From: Roseivirga sp. UBA6061
GTDB lineage: Bacteria; Bacteroidota; Bacteroidia; Cytophagales; Cyclobacteriaceae
Reading direction: 5' to 3'
Assembly (NCBI GenBank): GCA_002427745.1
Contig: DIYF01000049.1
Coordinates: 1-27,256, forward strand
Length of the DNA stretch: 27,256 bases
Below the pieces are notes generated by a model. The model made no database searches. It was not told the DNA's origin and was given only the letters and a program-made list of their open reading frames with translations. Position 1 is the stretch's first letter; every line of letters begins with the position of its first letter. Below are positions 1-7,679 of the stretch, in pieces. Made by a program: the position numbers and the translations under genes.

Positions 1-24
1 TTGCTTAAGCAACCGGCCTTTTTT
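1..24 (+). terminator. Probable intrinsic terminator, cut by window start
   Basis: The window opens with the perfect palindrome TTGCTTAAGCAA, followed by CCGGCC and a run of six T. In a full hairpin the right arm AACCGGCC would pair with GGCCGGTT, most of which would lie to the left of the window. It would end a plus-strand gene entering from the left, and it also lies just downstream of the minus-strand DUF6265 gene. The left arm is not visible, so this is a partial call. Confidence 0.4.
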
Positions 25-48
25 ATGATCTTATGGTCCGTTTTTCAC

Positions 49-531
49 TCAGGGGGTGACCCGTTTCATGTGAAATACCTCCGTTCTCACTTCTCCTTTT
101 TCTTTCATTTTCAGGGAGATGTCCATTTCGGTATCTGACTTACGTTCAAAAACTAAACCTTTGAAAGTGAGCTTGTCGGCTGTAGCTTCTATTAATTCAA
201 AGTGGACGAAGTCTTCTTTTTCTTCCCAGGCTTTCATTTCGGGAGTGAAGTGCTTGAGCTTCATGCCGGTCTCATCCAGTGTGATGAACTCATAAAAGGC
301 CACTTTGCCGTTCTGGATGTTGCGATACACTCCCATCATAGCACCGCCTGCCGGCATGCTCCATACCTCGTCTGAAGTGCCCCCGAATCCATCTCCGGTC
401 CAGTGACCGGCCAGCCAGGTGTAGTTATTAATGTCGAATTTATCGGGCTGTGCTTCGCTCTTCAGCAAGGTCATGCTGCTCAGGGCTACTACAATGCCTG
501 CCAGGGCGAGGGTCCATTTGAATTTTTTCAT
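49..531 (-). CDS. Secreted DUF6265-family protein
   Basis: A 160-residue protein with an N-terminal signal peptide (Lys-Lys then a hydrophobic stretch at about residues 7-23, likely cut near SEAQ). The mature part has the W-L-A-G-x-W-x-G-D-G pattern followed by D-E-V-W and a G-x-M-M-G motif. This is typical of DUF6265, a small lipocalin-like beta-barrel family of unknown function common in Bacteroidota. It probably acts in the periplasm or at the outer membrane. It starts 9 nt after the stop of the sigma-linked YCII membrane protein on the same strand, so it is most likely the last gene of the ECF operon and may be part of that regulon. Ligand and activity are unknown. Confidence 0.8.
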   Translation of the reverse strand: MKKFKWTLALAGIVVALSSMTLLKSEAQPDKFDINNYTWLAGHWTGDGFGGTSDEVWSMPAGGAMMGVYRNIQNGKVAFYEFITLDETGMKLKHFTPEMKAWEEKEDFVHFELIEATADKLTFKGLVFERKSDTEMDISLKMKEKGEVRTEVFHMKRVTP

Positions 532-540
532 AGCGTTTAG

Positions 541-1113
541 TTATCGGTTCATAAAGGCCTTGAGTTCGATAATGCCGCCATATTTTAAATGGGGATTATC
601 TTTTACCACTGCCAGGGCCTCTTCTTCGGTTTTTGTTTCAATAATAAAATAGCCGGTAGTCCTTCTTTCGTCAGTACCATCCAGCTGTGTGGTAGAAGAG
701 GCTGTTACCTCCAGGGCATCATTTTTAAGTTCCTGGCCGGTAATTTTTACCCCTTTGTTATAGAGTCCGTTCATCCAGCTGGCGTACTCCTCAAACATTT
801 CCATAGGGTCTCCCGGCTTGAAATTGCTATCCTCTTTCAGTATCATGATATAGCCATTGAGCGGGTCTATTTCAGCTACAGATCCGGTTTGTTTGCCTAC
901 TATATTACCGGCAAAAAATATGATGACTGATGCAGCAATACCGGCTGCATATTTAATATAGGTATTCATGGTGCGTGTCTTTTTAATCAATCCTTCTTTT
1001 TTCAATTCAGCCACAATCCTGTTCTCCAGTGCAGCCGGAGGTAGGTGTGCCGATGCCATGGCTTTAAAAGCTGCTTGTTCTTCCGGTGTCAGTTCTTCTT
1101 GATCCATCATCAT
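541..1113 (-). CDS. Bitopic anti-sigma-like protein with C-terminal YCII/DGPF domain
   Basis: A 190-residue protein with three parts. Residues 1-50 are a charged helical segment resembling the cytoplasmic part of small ECF anti-sigma factors, without a zinc-binding HxxxCxxC motif. Residues about 52-72 form one transmembrane helix. Residues about 82-188 fit the YCII/DGPF fold: an opening strand Y-I-M-I-L-K-E-D, a helix with E-E-Y-x-x-W-M, the strand pair around V-K-I-T-G-Q-E-L, a DG-containing turn, G-Y-F-I-I-E, and the closing I-E-L-K-A-F strand. The start overlaps the stop of the upstream sigma gene (ATGA, 4 nt), so translation is probably coupled. The positive-inside pattern would place the YCII domain in the periplasm. 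A role as partner or anti-sigma factor of the upstream sigma factor is inferred from position and topology. DGPF/YCII proteins are known genomic partners of some ECF groups but are usually soluble. Confidence 0.75.
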   Translation of the reverse strand: MMMDQEELTPEEQAAFKAMASAHLPPAALENRIVAELKKEGLIKKTRTMNTYIKYAAGIAASVIIFFAGNIVGKQTGSVAEIDPLNGYIMILKEDSNFKPGDPMEMFEEYASWMNGLYNKGVKITGQELKNDALEVTASSTTQLDGTDERRTTGYFIIETKTEEEALAVVKDNPHLKYGGIIELKAFMNR

Positions 1114-1634
1114 TTGTCTTGGGAAGTCAATTGTTGCCTCAGGGCTTTTCTTGCCTGAAAAAGCTGGCTTTTACTGGTGCCTTCGTTGATATGAAGAAGG
1201 GCCGCAATTTCTTTGTGCTGGTATCCTTCTATATCGTGAAGTATGATCACTTTCCGGTAGCCCAGTGGAATACTGGAAAGTGCCTTTTCCAGGTCATAGC
1301 CTGAAACGGATGCTGTACTCACGCGTGGTCGGGCTGTCAGGGATTCAGCCACTTTTTTTTTCGATGCTTCTTTTTTCAGCTCGTCCCTGTTCAGGTTGAT
1401 GAGTATGCCGGTCAACCAGGTCTTGAGCGTAGATTTCCAGCTAAAACTTTCCAGTTTTCTGATGGCCGTAATCCACATTTTCTGAACCAGCTCATCGGCT
1501 TCAAATTCATTGAAGGCGGTGAGTCTTAGGGCCATTTGGTACAGGTGTGGCGTCTTTTCCCGGTATAGTCTCCGAAATGCCGCCTCACTTTGAGTGTCCA
1601 AAAAATCTCTTACCAGTTCCTGATCGCTTGGCAT
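1110..1634 (-). CDS. ECF-family RNA polymerase sigma factor
   Basis: A 174-residue sigma-70 family protein with only regions 2 and 4. Region 2 (about residues 22-90) contains D-E-L-V-Q-K-M-W and the F-x-W-K-S-T-L-K-T-W-L-T-G-I segment, a common ECF pattern for core binding and -10 recognition. Region 4 (about 112-168) carries I-P-L-G-Y-R-K-V-I-I-L-H-D-I-E-G-Y and a helix-turn-helix with H-K-E-I-A-A-L-L. There is no C-terminal SnoaL or TPR extension. It heads a minus-strand operon with the YCII-fused membrane protein (4-nt overlap) and the DUF6265 protein. A TATTTTTG box lies upstream. The stimulus cannot be read from the sequence. Confidence 0.93.
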   Translation of the reverse strand: MPSDQELVRDFLDTQSEAAFRRLYREKTPHLYQMALRLTAFNEFEADELVQKMWITAIRKLESFSWKSTLKTWLTGILINLNRDELKKEASKKKVAESLTARPRVSTASVSGYDLEKALSSIPLGYRKVIILHDIEGYQHKEIAALLHINEGTSKSQLFQARKALRQQLTSQDK

Positions 1635-1713
1635 GCGTCAACGCTTTGATTTGCTTTAATCACCCATAGGTGGACTGGGAATGAAAAATGGTTGTATCCC
1701 TTTGAAAAAAATA

Positions 1714-1721
1714 CAAAAATA
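1714..1721 (-). promoter_or_regulatory. Candidate -7 element for the ECF operon
   Basis: On the minus strand this reads TATTTTTG, an exact match to the Bacteroidota -7 consensus TAnnTTTG, about 80 nt upstream of the sigma-factor ATG. No clear -33 TTG lies at the usual distance, which may fit a promoter read by an alternative sigma factor, but a chance match in this AT-rich stretch is possible. Confidence 0.35.
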
Positions 1722-1761
1722 TTTTCAAGCTGCTGATTCAGCGCAATAAGGAAGGGGAGCG

Positions 1762-4404
1762 TCAGAATCTGATTCTGAGAGAAAGGTTAGGGGTGAAGCC
1801 CAGGAGTACTCTGTCTCTGCTTTCCAGTATGGGAGCTGCATCTTCAATGACCTCAATCTTCTCAAAGGTGCGGTTGTTGATGTTTCGGTGATTAAGCAGG
1901 TTGATCAGTGACAGACCTATTTCTCCTGACCATTTACGGTTTGTCTTTGCCCCGAATTTATACCAGACAGAAGCATCTACCCGATGATAATTCCGAAGCC
2001 TGTTCCCGTTCAAAGGGCCATAGGTAGATTCATAATAGGTAATGGTCTCGTACTCCTCTTCCTCTTCTTCCTCCTCTTCTTCGATTTCAATTAACCTTGT
2101 TACCAGCTGAGGGTCGGTTTCCTGGGTCCAGGGCAGTCCTGTCTTAAATGTATAGCCCAGAGAAAACTCAAAAGCACCTGAGGTATAACTCGATGAAAGC
2201 TGGAGCTGATGCCTGGCATTGAGTGAGGAGGCAAAAACACCGGAGCTCAGACTGGGCATAAAAATCTCAGAATCCTGAAAATTATAACTTGACCAGACCC
2301 TGAAGTTACTCCAGCGTTTTAATACGGTCAGATCCAGTCCGTTGAGCTCTTCCGAACCAGGGTCAAAGCCTCCGTAATCACCGTGGGTGAAGCCCAGGTT
2401 CAGAGCAATGATACCATCCGTTACCTTTCTGTATAAATCCAGATCGAGCAGCCAGCCGTCTTTGTTGTACAGAAAACCAAGCGACAACTGCTTGTTGGTG
2501 ATAAGTGGAACAAAGTCATCATCATCTGCCAGCACCCATTGTTGTTCAATGGTATTGGAGAAATTGAAATCTGATTCTTTTACAGCGCTGAGAAACTGAT
2601 TGTAATGTCCGAAGGCAGATTTGAAGATCAGATCGTCATTGATCTGATAATTCAACCTGATCTGGTGGTCAAACGAAATATCTTCAAGAGGCCCATAATG
2701 GTTAATACGGGCTCCCAGGATCAGTTCCCACCGATCGCTGATATCCCAGTTATATTCTCCGAAGATGCCGTGAACGAAGCCTATGGCTTCTAGGGCCTCC
2801 TCCTCATCTTCTTCAAAAAGGCTTATTTGCTGACTGCTATTGGCTACGTTGTAGTGATTCAGCTGATAGCCGAAACGCAGGAAGCGTTTGCTGTCAATTC
2901 GCCAGTCATTGGTAGACCTGATCTCAAAATTAGTCAGGCTGTTATCCCGGATATCTATGTCATCGTCCTCTTCGTCACCGGCTGTGCGTTCATTGAAAAG
3001 GCGGTAATCCAGTGAAAAGTTGGCAAAGCTGGCACTTAACTGGGTTGCCAGGTTTTCCGAAATCCGATGCTCCCATTTCAGGTTCATGCCAAGATTGCTG
3101 ATGTCATGGGTCTGGGTCAGGCTTTCATCATCCAGGGTAGAATTGTAATCGAGTACACTGCCTGATCTCAGAAAGCTGAACTTCCAGGTATTGCGGGTAT
3201 CGGGTTCATAAAGCCACGACAGATTTAAATCGCTGAACCGGATAAAACTATTATAGCGAAAGGATCGCTCGGGGCCTCCCTGAATGTCTTCGGTGAGTGT
3301 GCCTTCAAAGAGTTTATCACTGATGGCGTTGAAGGTAGGGGTGGAAAACAGGTCGTTGTAAGAGCGCCTTGCTGCAATCATGATACCTCCATAATCTCCT
3401 TTAAAGGGCAGTTTGGTATATACATCGGCATGTGTCATGTTGATGCTGCCTTCATATTCTGAGGTGCTGTCCAGCTTAATGCGCGATTCCATTGAGAGCA
3501 GGCCGGCACTGGAACCTCCGTATTTTACGGGTACAAAGTTTTTATAGATGTTGACCTCACCGATAGAGGAAGGTATAAAGCTGGAGATATTGCCGAAGTA
3601 ATGGGCTGACTGATACATAGGAATGTCATTCCAGTAGATAAAGGTATTGTCTCTGGAACTACCGCGTATATTCAGACCCGAAGCCGTCTCGTCATTGGAG
3701 TTAATTCCGGCAATAATCTGAGCAGACAGTAAAACATCTCTTTCTGAAAGGCCGGGCAGTACTTCCATTTCCTGTGGAATGATCCTGAAACTACTGGCTT
3801 TTTCATCGGAGGCAATACCGCTGTTTACATACTCTTTGATAATCACCTGCTGCAGGGTTTTTGTTTCAGGCAGGAGGGTGATCTTAAGCTCACTACCCGA
3901 CTTGTAGGTATTCAGGTCCAGGTCTTGCGGATCATACCCCAGAAAGGAAAACTCGAGGGTGGCATCAAGGGGCTGGTCTATAAACAGCCGGAAGCGTCCG
4001 TCCGCATCAGAAACGCCTCCCAGATAAGAGTTTTTCAGACGTGCGGTGGCAAAGGGCAGGGTTTCTCCTGTTTCTCCGTCAAATACCTGGGCCCTCAGAT
4101 ATACCGATTCAGGGGTCTTAACAGAGATAAACTTTTGCTCGATAAGCTCATGTACCAGTTTCAGAGGACGAAGTAATTCTTCCAGAAAATCTTTGAGTTC
4201 ACGATTGGTAGCCTGAATCGAGGCCTTTTTCCCTTTGATCTGTGTCGGAGAAAAGGCAAAGTAGATATCATAGTCTTTCTCCAGATCCTTGAATACCTGA
4301 CTCAATGGCTTGTCATTGGCGGTATAAGTAATCTGAATGTTCTGAGAGCGTAATTGGTTGGCAAGCCCCAGTAATAGTAGCAGTACTACTGTTTTTTTAA
4401 TCAT
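1762..4404 (-). CDS. TonB-dependent receptor with STN signalling domain
   Basis: An 880-residue outer-membrane receptor. A signal peptide covers about residues 1-20. An STN (secretin/TonB N-terminal) domain follows at about 22-95, then a carboxypeptidase-regulatory-like domain (about 102-185, G-x-V-S-D-A-D-G-R-F), a plug domain (about 190-310, with L-P-G-L-S-E-R-D-V-L and L-N-I-R-G-S-S-R-D-N), and a beta-barrel ending in the C-terminal Phe expected of outer-membrane proteins. The ATG overlaps the stop of the upstream FecR gene by 4 nt. An STN domain next to FecI/FecR genes indicates a transducing receptor: substrate binding would signal through STN to FecR and release the sigma factor. No SusD-like partner is adjacent, so a siderophore, haem or other small ligand is as likely as a glycan. 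A run of ten Glu sits at residues 775-784, probably in an external loop. Confidence 0.92.
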   Translation of the reverse strand: MIKKTVVLLLLLGLANQLRSQNIQITYTANDKPLSQVFKDLEKDYDIYFAFSPTQIKGKKASIQATNRELKDFLEELLRPLKLVHELIEQKFISVKTPESVYLRAQVFDGETGETLPFATARLKNSYLGGVSDADGRFRLFIDQPLDATLEFSFLGYDPQDLDLNTYKSGSELKITLLPETKTLQQVIIKEYVNSGIASDEKASSFRIIPQEMEVLPGLSERDVLLSAQIIAGINSNDETASGLNIRGSSRDNTFIYWNDIPMYQSAHYFGNISSFIPSSIGEVNIYKNFVPVKYGGSSAGLLSMESRIKLDSTSEYEGSINMTHADVYTKLPFKGDYGGIMIAARRSYNDLFSTPTFNAISDKLFEGTLTEDIQGGPERSFRYNSFIRFSDLNLSWLYEPDTRNTWKFSFLRSGSVLDYNSTLDDESLTQTHDISNLGMNLKWEHRISENLATQLSASFANFSLDYRLFNERTAGDEEDDDIDIRDNSLTNFEIRSTNDWRIDSKRFLRFGYQLNHYNVANSSQQISLFEEDEEEALEAIGFVHGIFGEYNWDISDRWELILGARINHYGPLEDISFDHQIRLNYQINDDLIFKSAFGHYNQFLSAVKESDFNFSNTIEQQWVLADDDDFVPLITNKQLSLGFLYNKDGWLLDLDLYRKVTDGIIALNLGFTHGDYGGFDPGSEELNGLDLTVLKRWSNFRVWSSYNFQDSEIFMPSLSSGVFASSLNARHQLQLSSSYTSGAFEFSLGYTFKTGLPWTQETDPQLVTRLIEIEEEEEEEEEEYETITYYESTYGPLNGNRLRNYHRVDASVWYKFGAKTNRKWSGEIGLSLINLLNHRNINNRTFEKIEVIEDAAPILESRDRVLLGFTPNLSLRIRF

Positions 4405-5348
4405 GGATTTTTCCCGAGAATCCGTAAAGTATTTTTCGAAGCATCAAATTCGTATTGGAGCTCGAGGGTGCCCAATACCAGTTTAACTGCGCTGGCAGCA
4501 CTTACATGAGGAAAGCCTCCATCATACATTGTAGTGTCTGCCGCATTATTTTCTAAAACCTCTATACCAAATACATTCACAAGCTCATCTATGGCTTCCC
4601 TCAATGGTACAGCATCTTCAAAAATCGTCATGCCATTAAGCCAGGACGGTTCGCTCGTAACACTTTCATTTTTCCAGCTACGCGTAATCGTGCCTTTTTC
4701 TACACGTACACCATCTCCCGGCAGCAGATCCAAATCAGCTTTCGTGCTGGCCACATTTACCTTACCGGTGTAGCAGACTACCTCTAATTTTTCATTTCTG
4801 GTTTTTACATTGAAGCTCGTGCCCAGAACGGTGACAGAACCAAATTCTGTATTCACCACAAAGCTGCTTCCCTTTTTTACCTGGAAGAAAGCCTCTCCGC
4901 TAATGCTTACCTCCCGGTTTTCTGCCCAGGTTTTCTCATTAAAGGAAAGGTTTGAGGTACCATTCATCTTCACTTCCGAGCCGTCTGGTAACATAACGAT
5001 CTCCTGTTGACCGGGCGCAGTACTTATCCTGGTCAGCGGAGATTGCAGCAGAAAATAGGCGGTTACGACAATGGCGGTAAAGCAGGCAGCCACCGCGTAG
5101 CGGAAAACAGGTTGCATCCAGATAGTCTTCGTCTCTTTTACCTGAGACGCTTCGGCTATGCGGCCTTTAAGTCTGGCCAGTTCACCGTTGACATCATAGG
5201 TCGGTGCTGCAAGTCTGTCAGCTGCCTGAATCATCCGGGCATACTCTTTCCCTTCGGCCGAATTCTCGAACTCGGCCTTTTCCTCGGGACTGAGGTCATC
5301 ATTCAGCCACCGGGCGAGGAAATCATCATTTTCTTCCCAGAGATTCAT
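4401..5348 (-). CDS. FecR-type transmembrane anti-sigma factor
   Basis: A 315-residue protein with the typical Bacteroidota FecR layout. A cytoplasmic N-terminal segment (residues 1-78, with the early F-L-A-R-W-L-N-D-D-L-S-P-E-E motif) is followed by one transmembrane helix at about 82-101. The periplasmic FecR domain spans about 110-205, with L-P-D-G-S-E-V-x-M-N, the G-E-A-F-F-x-V motif, and V-x-V-L-G-T-S-F-N-V. A C-terminal DUF4974 domain at about 240-311 is the part expected to contact the receptor's STN domain. It lies 58 nt downstream of the sigma-factor gene and overlaps the receptor gene by 4 nt, so the three genes form one signalling unit. The predicted role is to hold the sigma factor until the receptor signals. 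Confidence 0.93.
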   Translation of the reverse strand: MNLWEENDDFLARWLNDDLSPEEKAEFENSAEGKEYARMIQAADRLAAPTYDVNGELARLKGRIAEASQVKETKTIWMQPVFRYAVAACFTAIVVTAYFLLQSPLTRISTAPGQQEIVMLPDGSEVKMNGTSNLSFNEKTWAENREVSISGEAFFQVKKGSSFVVNTEFGSVTVLGTSFNVKTRNEKLEVVCYTGKVNVASTKADLDLLPGDGVRVEKGTITRSWKNESVTSEPSWLNGMTIFEDAVPLREAIDELVNVFGIEVLENNAADTTMYDGGFPHVSAASAVKLVLGTLELQYEFDASKNTLRILGKNP

Positions 5349-5406
5349 TTTTCAACAATTAATCAACCTTAAATACGTTGCTTCACAATTCACCCTACCC
5401 TCTGTA

Positions 5407-5961
5407 TTAAATTTCTTTACAAACTTTTCTCAGCTTCACCAGTGCCTTGTGCATGCGCTTTTCTACAGCTTTTACGCTGACTTCCAGCATCCCGGCTATT
5501 TCCACATAAGTCTTTTTCTCTATTCTGTTAAGCAAAAACACTTCACGCTGCCCTTCCGGAAGCTGATCGATGGCCTGCGTAATGGTAGACTCAAATTCAT
5601 TGTACTCCATCTGATACTCCGGATCTTCTTCGTTTTGCCGTGTTGTTTGAAGGTCCAGGTGTTTCTGCCTTACCTTGTCCTTGTCCAGGAGTTTCAAAAA
5701 CTGATTCTGTGCTACTCTGAAAAGGTAGGCTTTTGCCAGAGCAGGAGTCACCTTCTGACAGTTCTGCCACATGATAAAGAAAGCCTCCTGTACCATATCT
5801 TCTGCTCTCTCAAGATCTTTGAACTTATATAAGAGGAAATTTCTCAGGAGCGGAGCCAGCGAAAGAAACAGTCTTTCATAAACTGATTCCTTACATACGT
5901 CTTGTTCTTCCGTGGTGTTCAATGCGGGTAAAATCTGAATGCTAAAATACAACTTCTTCAC
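5407..5961 (-). CDS. FecI-type ECF sigma factor (sigma-70 family, Bacteroidetes type)
   Basis: A 184-residue ECF sigma factor. Region 2 (about residues 25-95) has Y-K-F-K-D-L-E-R-A-E-D-M-V-Q-E-A-F-F-I-M-W and A-K-A-Y-L-F-R-V-A-Q-N. Region 4 (about 125-182) has L-P-E-G-Q-R-E-V-F-L-L-N-R-I-E-K-K-T-Y-V and a helix-turn-helix with V-S-V-K-A-V-E-K-R-M-H-K-A-L. The V-E-K-R-M-H-K-A-L ending is characteristic of sigma factors paired with FecR and STN-containing receptors in Bacteroidota. It is followed by the FecR gene and the receptor, and is divergent from the transglutaminase operon across 170 nt. It likely drives the receptor operon and possibly itself. Confidence 0.93.
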   Translation of the reverse strand: MKKLYFSIQILPALNTTEEQDVCKESVYERLFLSLAPLLRNFLLYKFKDLERAEDMVQEAFFIMWQNCQKVTPALAKAYLFRVAQNQFLKLLDKDKVRQKHLDLQTTRQNEEDPEYQMEYNEFESTITQAIDQLPEGQREVFLLNRIEKKTYVEIAGMLEVSVKAVEKRMHKALVKLRKVCKEI

Positions 5962-5977
5962 CAGCGGACAATCATAG

Positions 5978-6011
5978 TTGATTTTCTTCTGTATCAGCCT
6001 GTTATACTTTG
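5978..6011 (+). promoter_or_regulatory. Candidate promoter of the transglutaminase/ATP-grasp operon
   Basis: A TTG at 5978-5980 lies about 22 nt from TATACTTTG at 6003-6011, close to the Bacteroidota pattern TTG...TAnnTTTG but with one extra base. If used, transcription would begin near 6018 and give a leader of roughly 115 nt that includes the hairpin at 6034-6073. Confidence 0.35.
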
Positions 6012-6033
6012 TCTATGCTGTGTTGATCCGGTG

Positions 6034-6073
6034 CTCAAAACTGTCTCAGGGGCCGTTTTGAGAAGCTTTTTTT
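6034..6073 (+). terminator. Terminator-like hairpin in the leader (possible attenuator)
   Basis: The arms CTCAAAAC (6034-6041) and GTTTTGAG (6055-6062) are perfect reverse complements. A run of seven T follows at 6067-6073, four bases after the stem. This is the layout of an intrinsic terminator on the plus strand, but no gene ends upstream: the flanking genes diverge. It sits between a candidate promoter and the ATG at 6132, so it may attenuate the operon or end a short RNA. Confidence 0.5.
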
Positions 6074-6131
6074 CGTGCAGAGGGTAGGGTAAAACTGTCA
6101 GGTCCGGTTTCAGATTCAAAGTTTTCAAACA

Positions 6132-7676
6132 ATGAAAAATCAGAACCGCACCGTGAGAATAGTGGCCTTTACACTGATTGTTTTTTCTGTGGCCTGGATT
6201 GTTATTCGCTTCTCTGCCAACAGGGGCGGAGGCATGGATATCACTCCGGGACATAAGTATCAAATAACCTATGAGTTTGAGATCAGAGGAGAAGGAGATT
6301 ACTGGGTAAAAACCTACCTGCCGATTTCTACTTCAAGACAAAGTGTAGAAGCTGTTTCGTCTAATGGCGGAGCTCGCGGAACCATGTCTCTTAACGGAGA
6401 AAATAAGTTGATGCGCTGGGCCGGTGAAGTATTCGGGGTCAGTACGGTTCACCATAGTTTTTCTTACCAGGGAAGGGACATCAGGTTCAGTATTGATTCG
6501 GCAGTACGCTATGAGCCGGTTTTCGATCCTGCGTTACTCTCTGAACTTTCGGCTACAGACAATATTCAGGTGAACCATCCGAAAATTGACCGCCTGGCGG
6601 AAGAGCTGACACAGGACGAAAAGTCTTTGTTGGGAAGGCTTCGCGCTATGTATGATTTCGTTTATCAAATCCCTGCCATTGCTACCAGCGATCTTACCGA
6701 TGCACTGACTACCCTTGAGCAGTATGAAGCCTCTTGCAATGGCAAGAGCCGGTTGTTCGTTGCTCTATGCCGAAATCAACATATCCCTGCGAGACTGGTG
6801 GGAGGTTTAATTCTGGACGAAGGACGAAAAAAGACGTCTCATCTTTGGGCTGAGGTGTATGTAGAAGGACTCTGGGTACCAATGGACGCCCTTAATGGTC
6901 ATTTTGGCAGCCTTCCGGCACATTATCTGGAGCTCTACCGGGGAGATGAATTTCTGATTACCCGCAAAGGAGGAGTGGATTTTGATTACATCTACGATAT
7001 CCGAAAAGAAAGAATCAACCACTACCCCCGCTTTGCTATGCTGGATTTGTGGTCTGTGATAGATGAGGCAAACATCCCGGCAGATATGCTGCAAATGCTA
7101 CTCTTGTTACCATTGGGGGCCTTCCTGGTGTCGGTTTGTAAGAATGTGGTGGGCATCAAAACCTTTGGTGTATTTCTGCCGGTACTGGTAAGCCTGGCGT
7201 TGATTCAAACCGGGCTGGTGGCAGGCGTCATCTTATTCAGCGCTATTGTGGCCGTGGTAGCTCTTTTCAGCTTTCCGTTGGAAAAATGGGGGGTACAATA
7301 CACCTCCAAGATAGCCCTGATGTTGATAGCAGTTGTGCTCACCTCCCTTTTGGGTATCAGACTGTTGCATCAGACTCAGTGGCTTGATGCCTCAGCCCCT
7401 CTTTTCTTTCCCATTATTATCCTGACGATCGTTTCTGAGCGTTTCGCCAAAAAAACAGAAGAAGAAGGTGTAGGCATGGCCATGAATCTTTACGGACAGA
7501 CACTGCTGGTTACCCTGTTCATCTATTTCATTCTGTCTTCTACAGTCATTCAGCACTTCGTGATGACTTTTCCGGAGAGCATCCTGACACTGGCCGGCCT
7601 GAACCTGCTGCTGGGTAAATGGATCGGGCTACGCCTCACAGAGTATCACAGATTTTATCAAGTAACAAACGCCTGA
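6132..7676 (+). CDS. Transglutaminase-like domain fused to 7TM-type membrane module
   Basis: A 514-residue inner-membrane protein. An N-terminal signal anchor (residues about 8-26) is followed by a periplasmic transglutaminase-like domain (about 40-300), then a string of hydrophobic helices from about 318 to 505. This is the architecture of the Pfam families for inactive transglutaminase and 7TM_transglut, which pair with RimK-related ATP-grasp ligases. Unlike the inactive description, a plausible triad is present here: Cys202 (A-S-C-N-G-K-S), His237 (S-H-L-W-A-E-V) and Asp252 (V-P-M-D-A-L-N), in the spacing of active transglutaminase-fold peptidases. It may therefore cleave or cross-link peptides in the periplasm. 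The next gene, the ATP-grasp ligase, starts 3 nt after the stop. The substrate is unknown. Confidence 0.88.
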   Translation: MKNQNRTVRIVAFTLIVFSVAWIVIRFSANRGGGMDITPGHKYQITYEFEIRGEGDYWVKTYLPISTSRQSVEAVSSNGGARGTMSLNGENKLMRWAGEVFGVSTVHHSFSYQGRDIRFSIDSAVRYEPVFDPALLSELSATDNIQVNHPKIDRLAEELTQDEKSLLGRLRAMYDFVYQIPAIATSDLTDALTTLEQYEASCNGKSRLFVALCRNQHIPARLVGGLILDEGRKKTSHLWAEVYVEGLWVPMDALNGHFGSLPAHYLELYRGDEFLITRKGGVDFDYIYDIRKERINHYPRFAMLDLWSVIDEANIPADMLQMLLLLPLGAFLVSVCKNVVGIKTFGVFLPVLVSLALIQTGLVAGVILFSAIVAVVALFSFPLEKWGVQYTSKIALMLIAVVLTSLLGIRLLHQTQWLDASAPLFFPIIILTIVSERFAKKTEEEGVGMAMNLYGQTLLVTLFIYFILSSTVIQHFVMTFPESILTLAGLNLLLGKWIGLRLTEYHRFYQVTNA

Positions 7677-7679
7677 GTC

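Noticed and set aside
1763..1777. CAGAATC/GATTCTG inverted repeat near the receptor's stop
   Set aside because: Lies in the coding end of the receptor, with a one-base loop and no T-run, so it is neither a convincing terminator nor a clear operator.
5994..6263. An 89-codon minus-strand frame across the leader and start of the transglutaminase gene
   Set aside because: Overlaps both the hairpin and the coding start, and its translation has no recognisable features.
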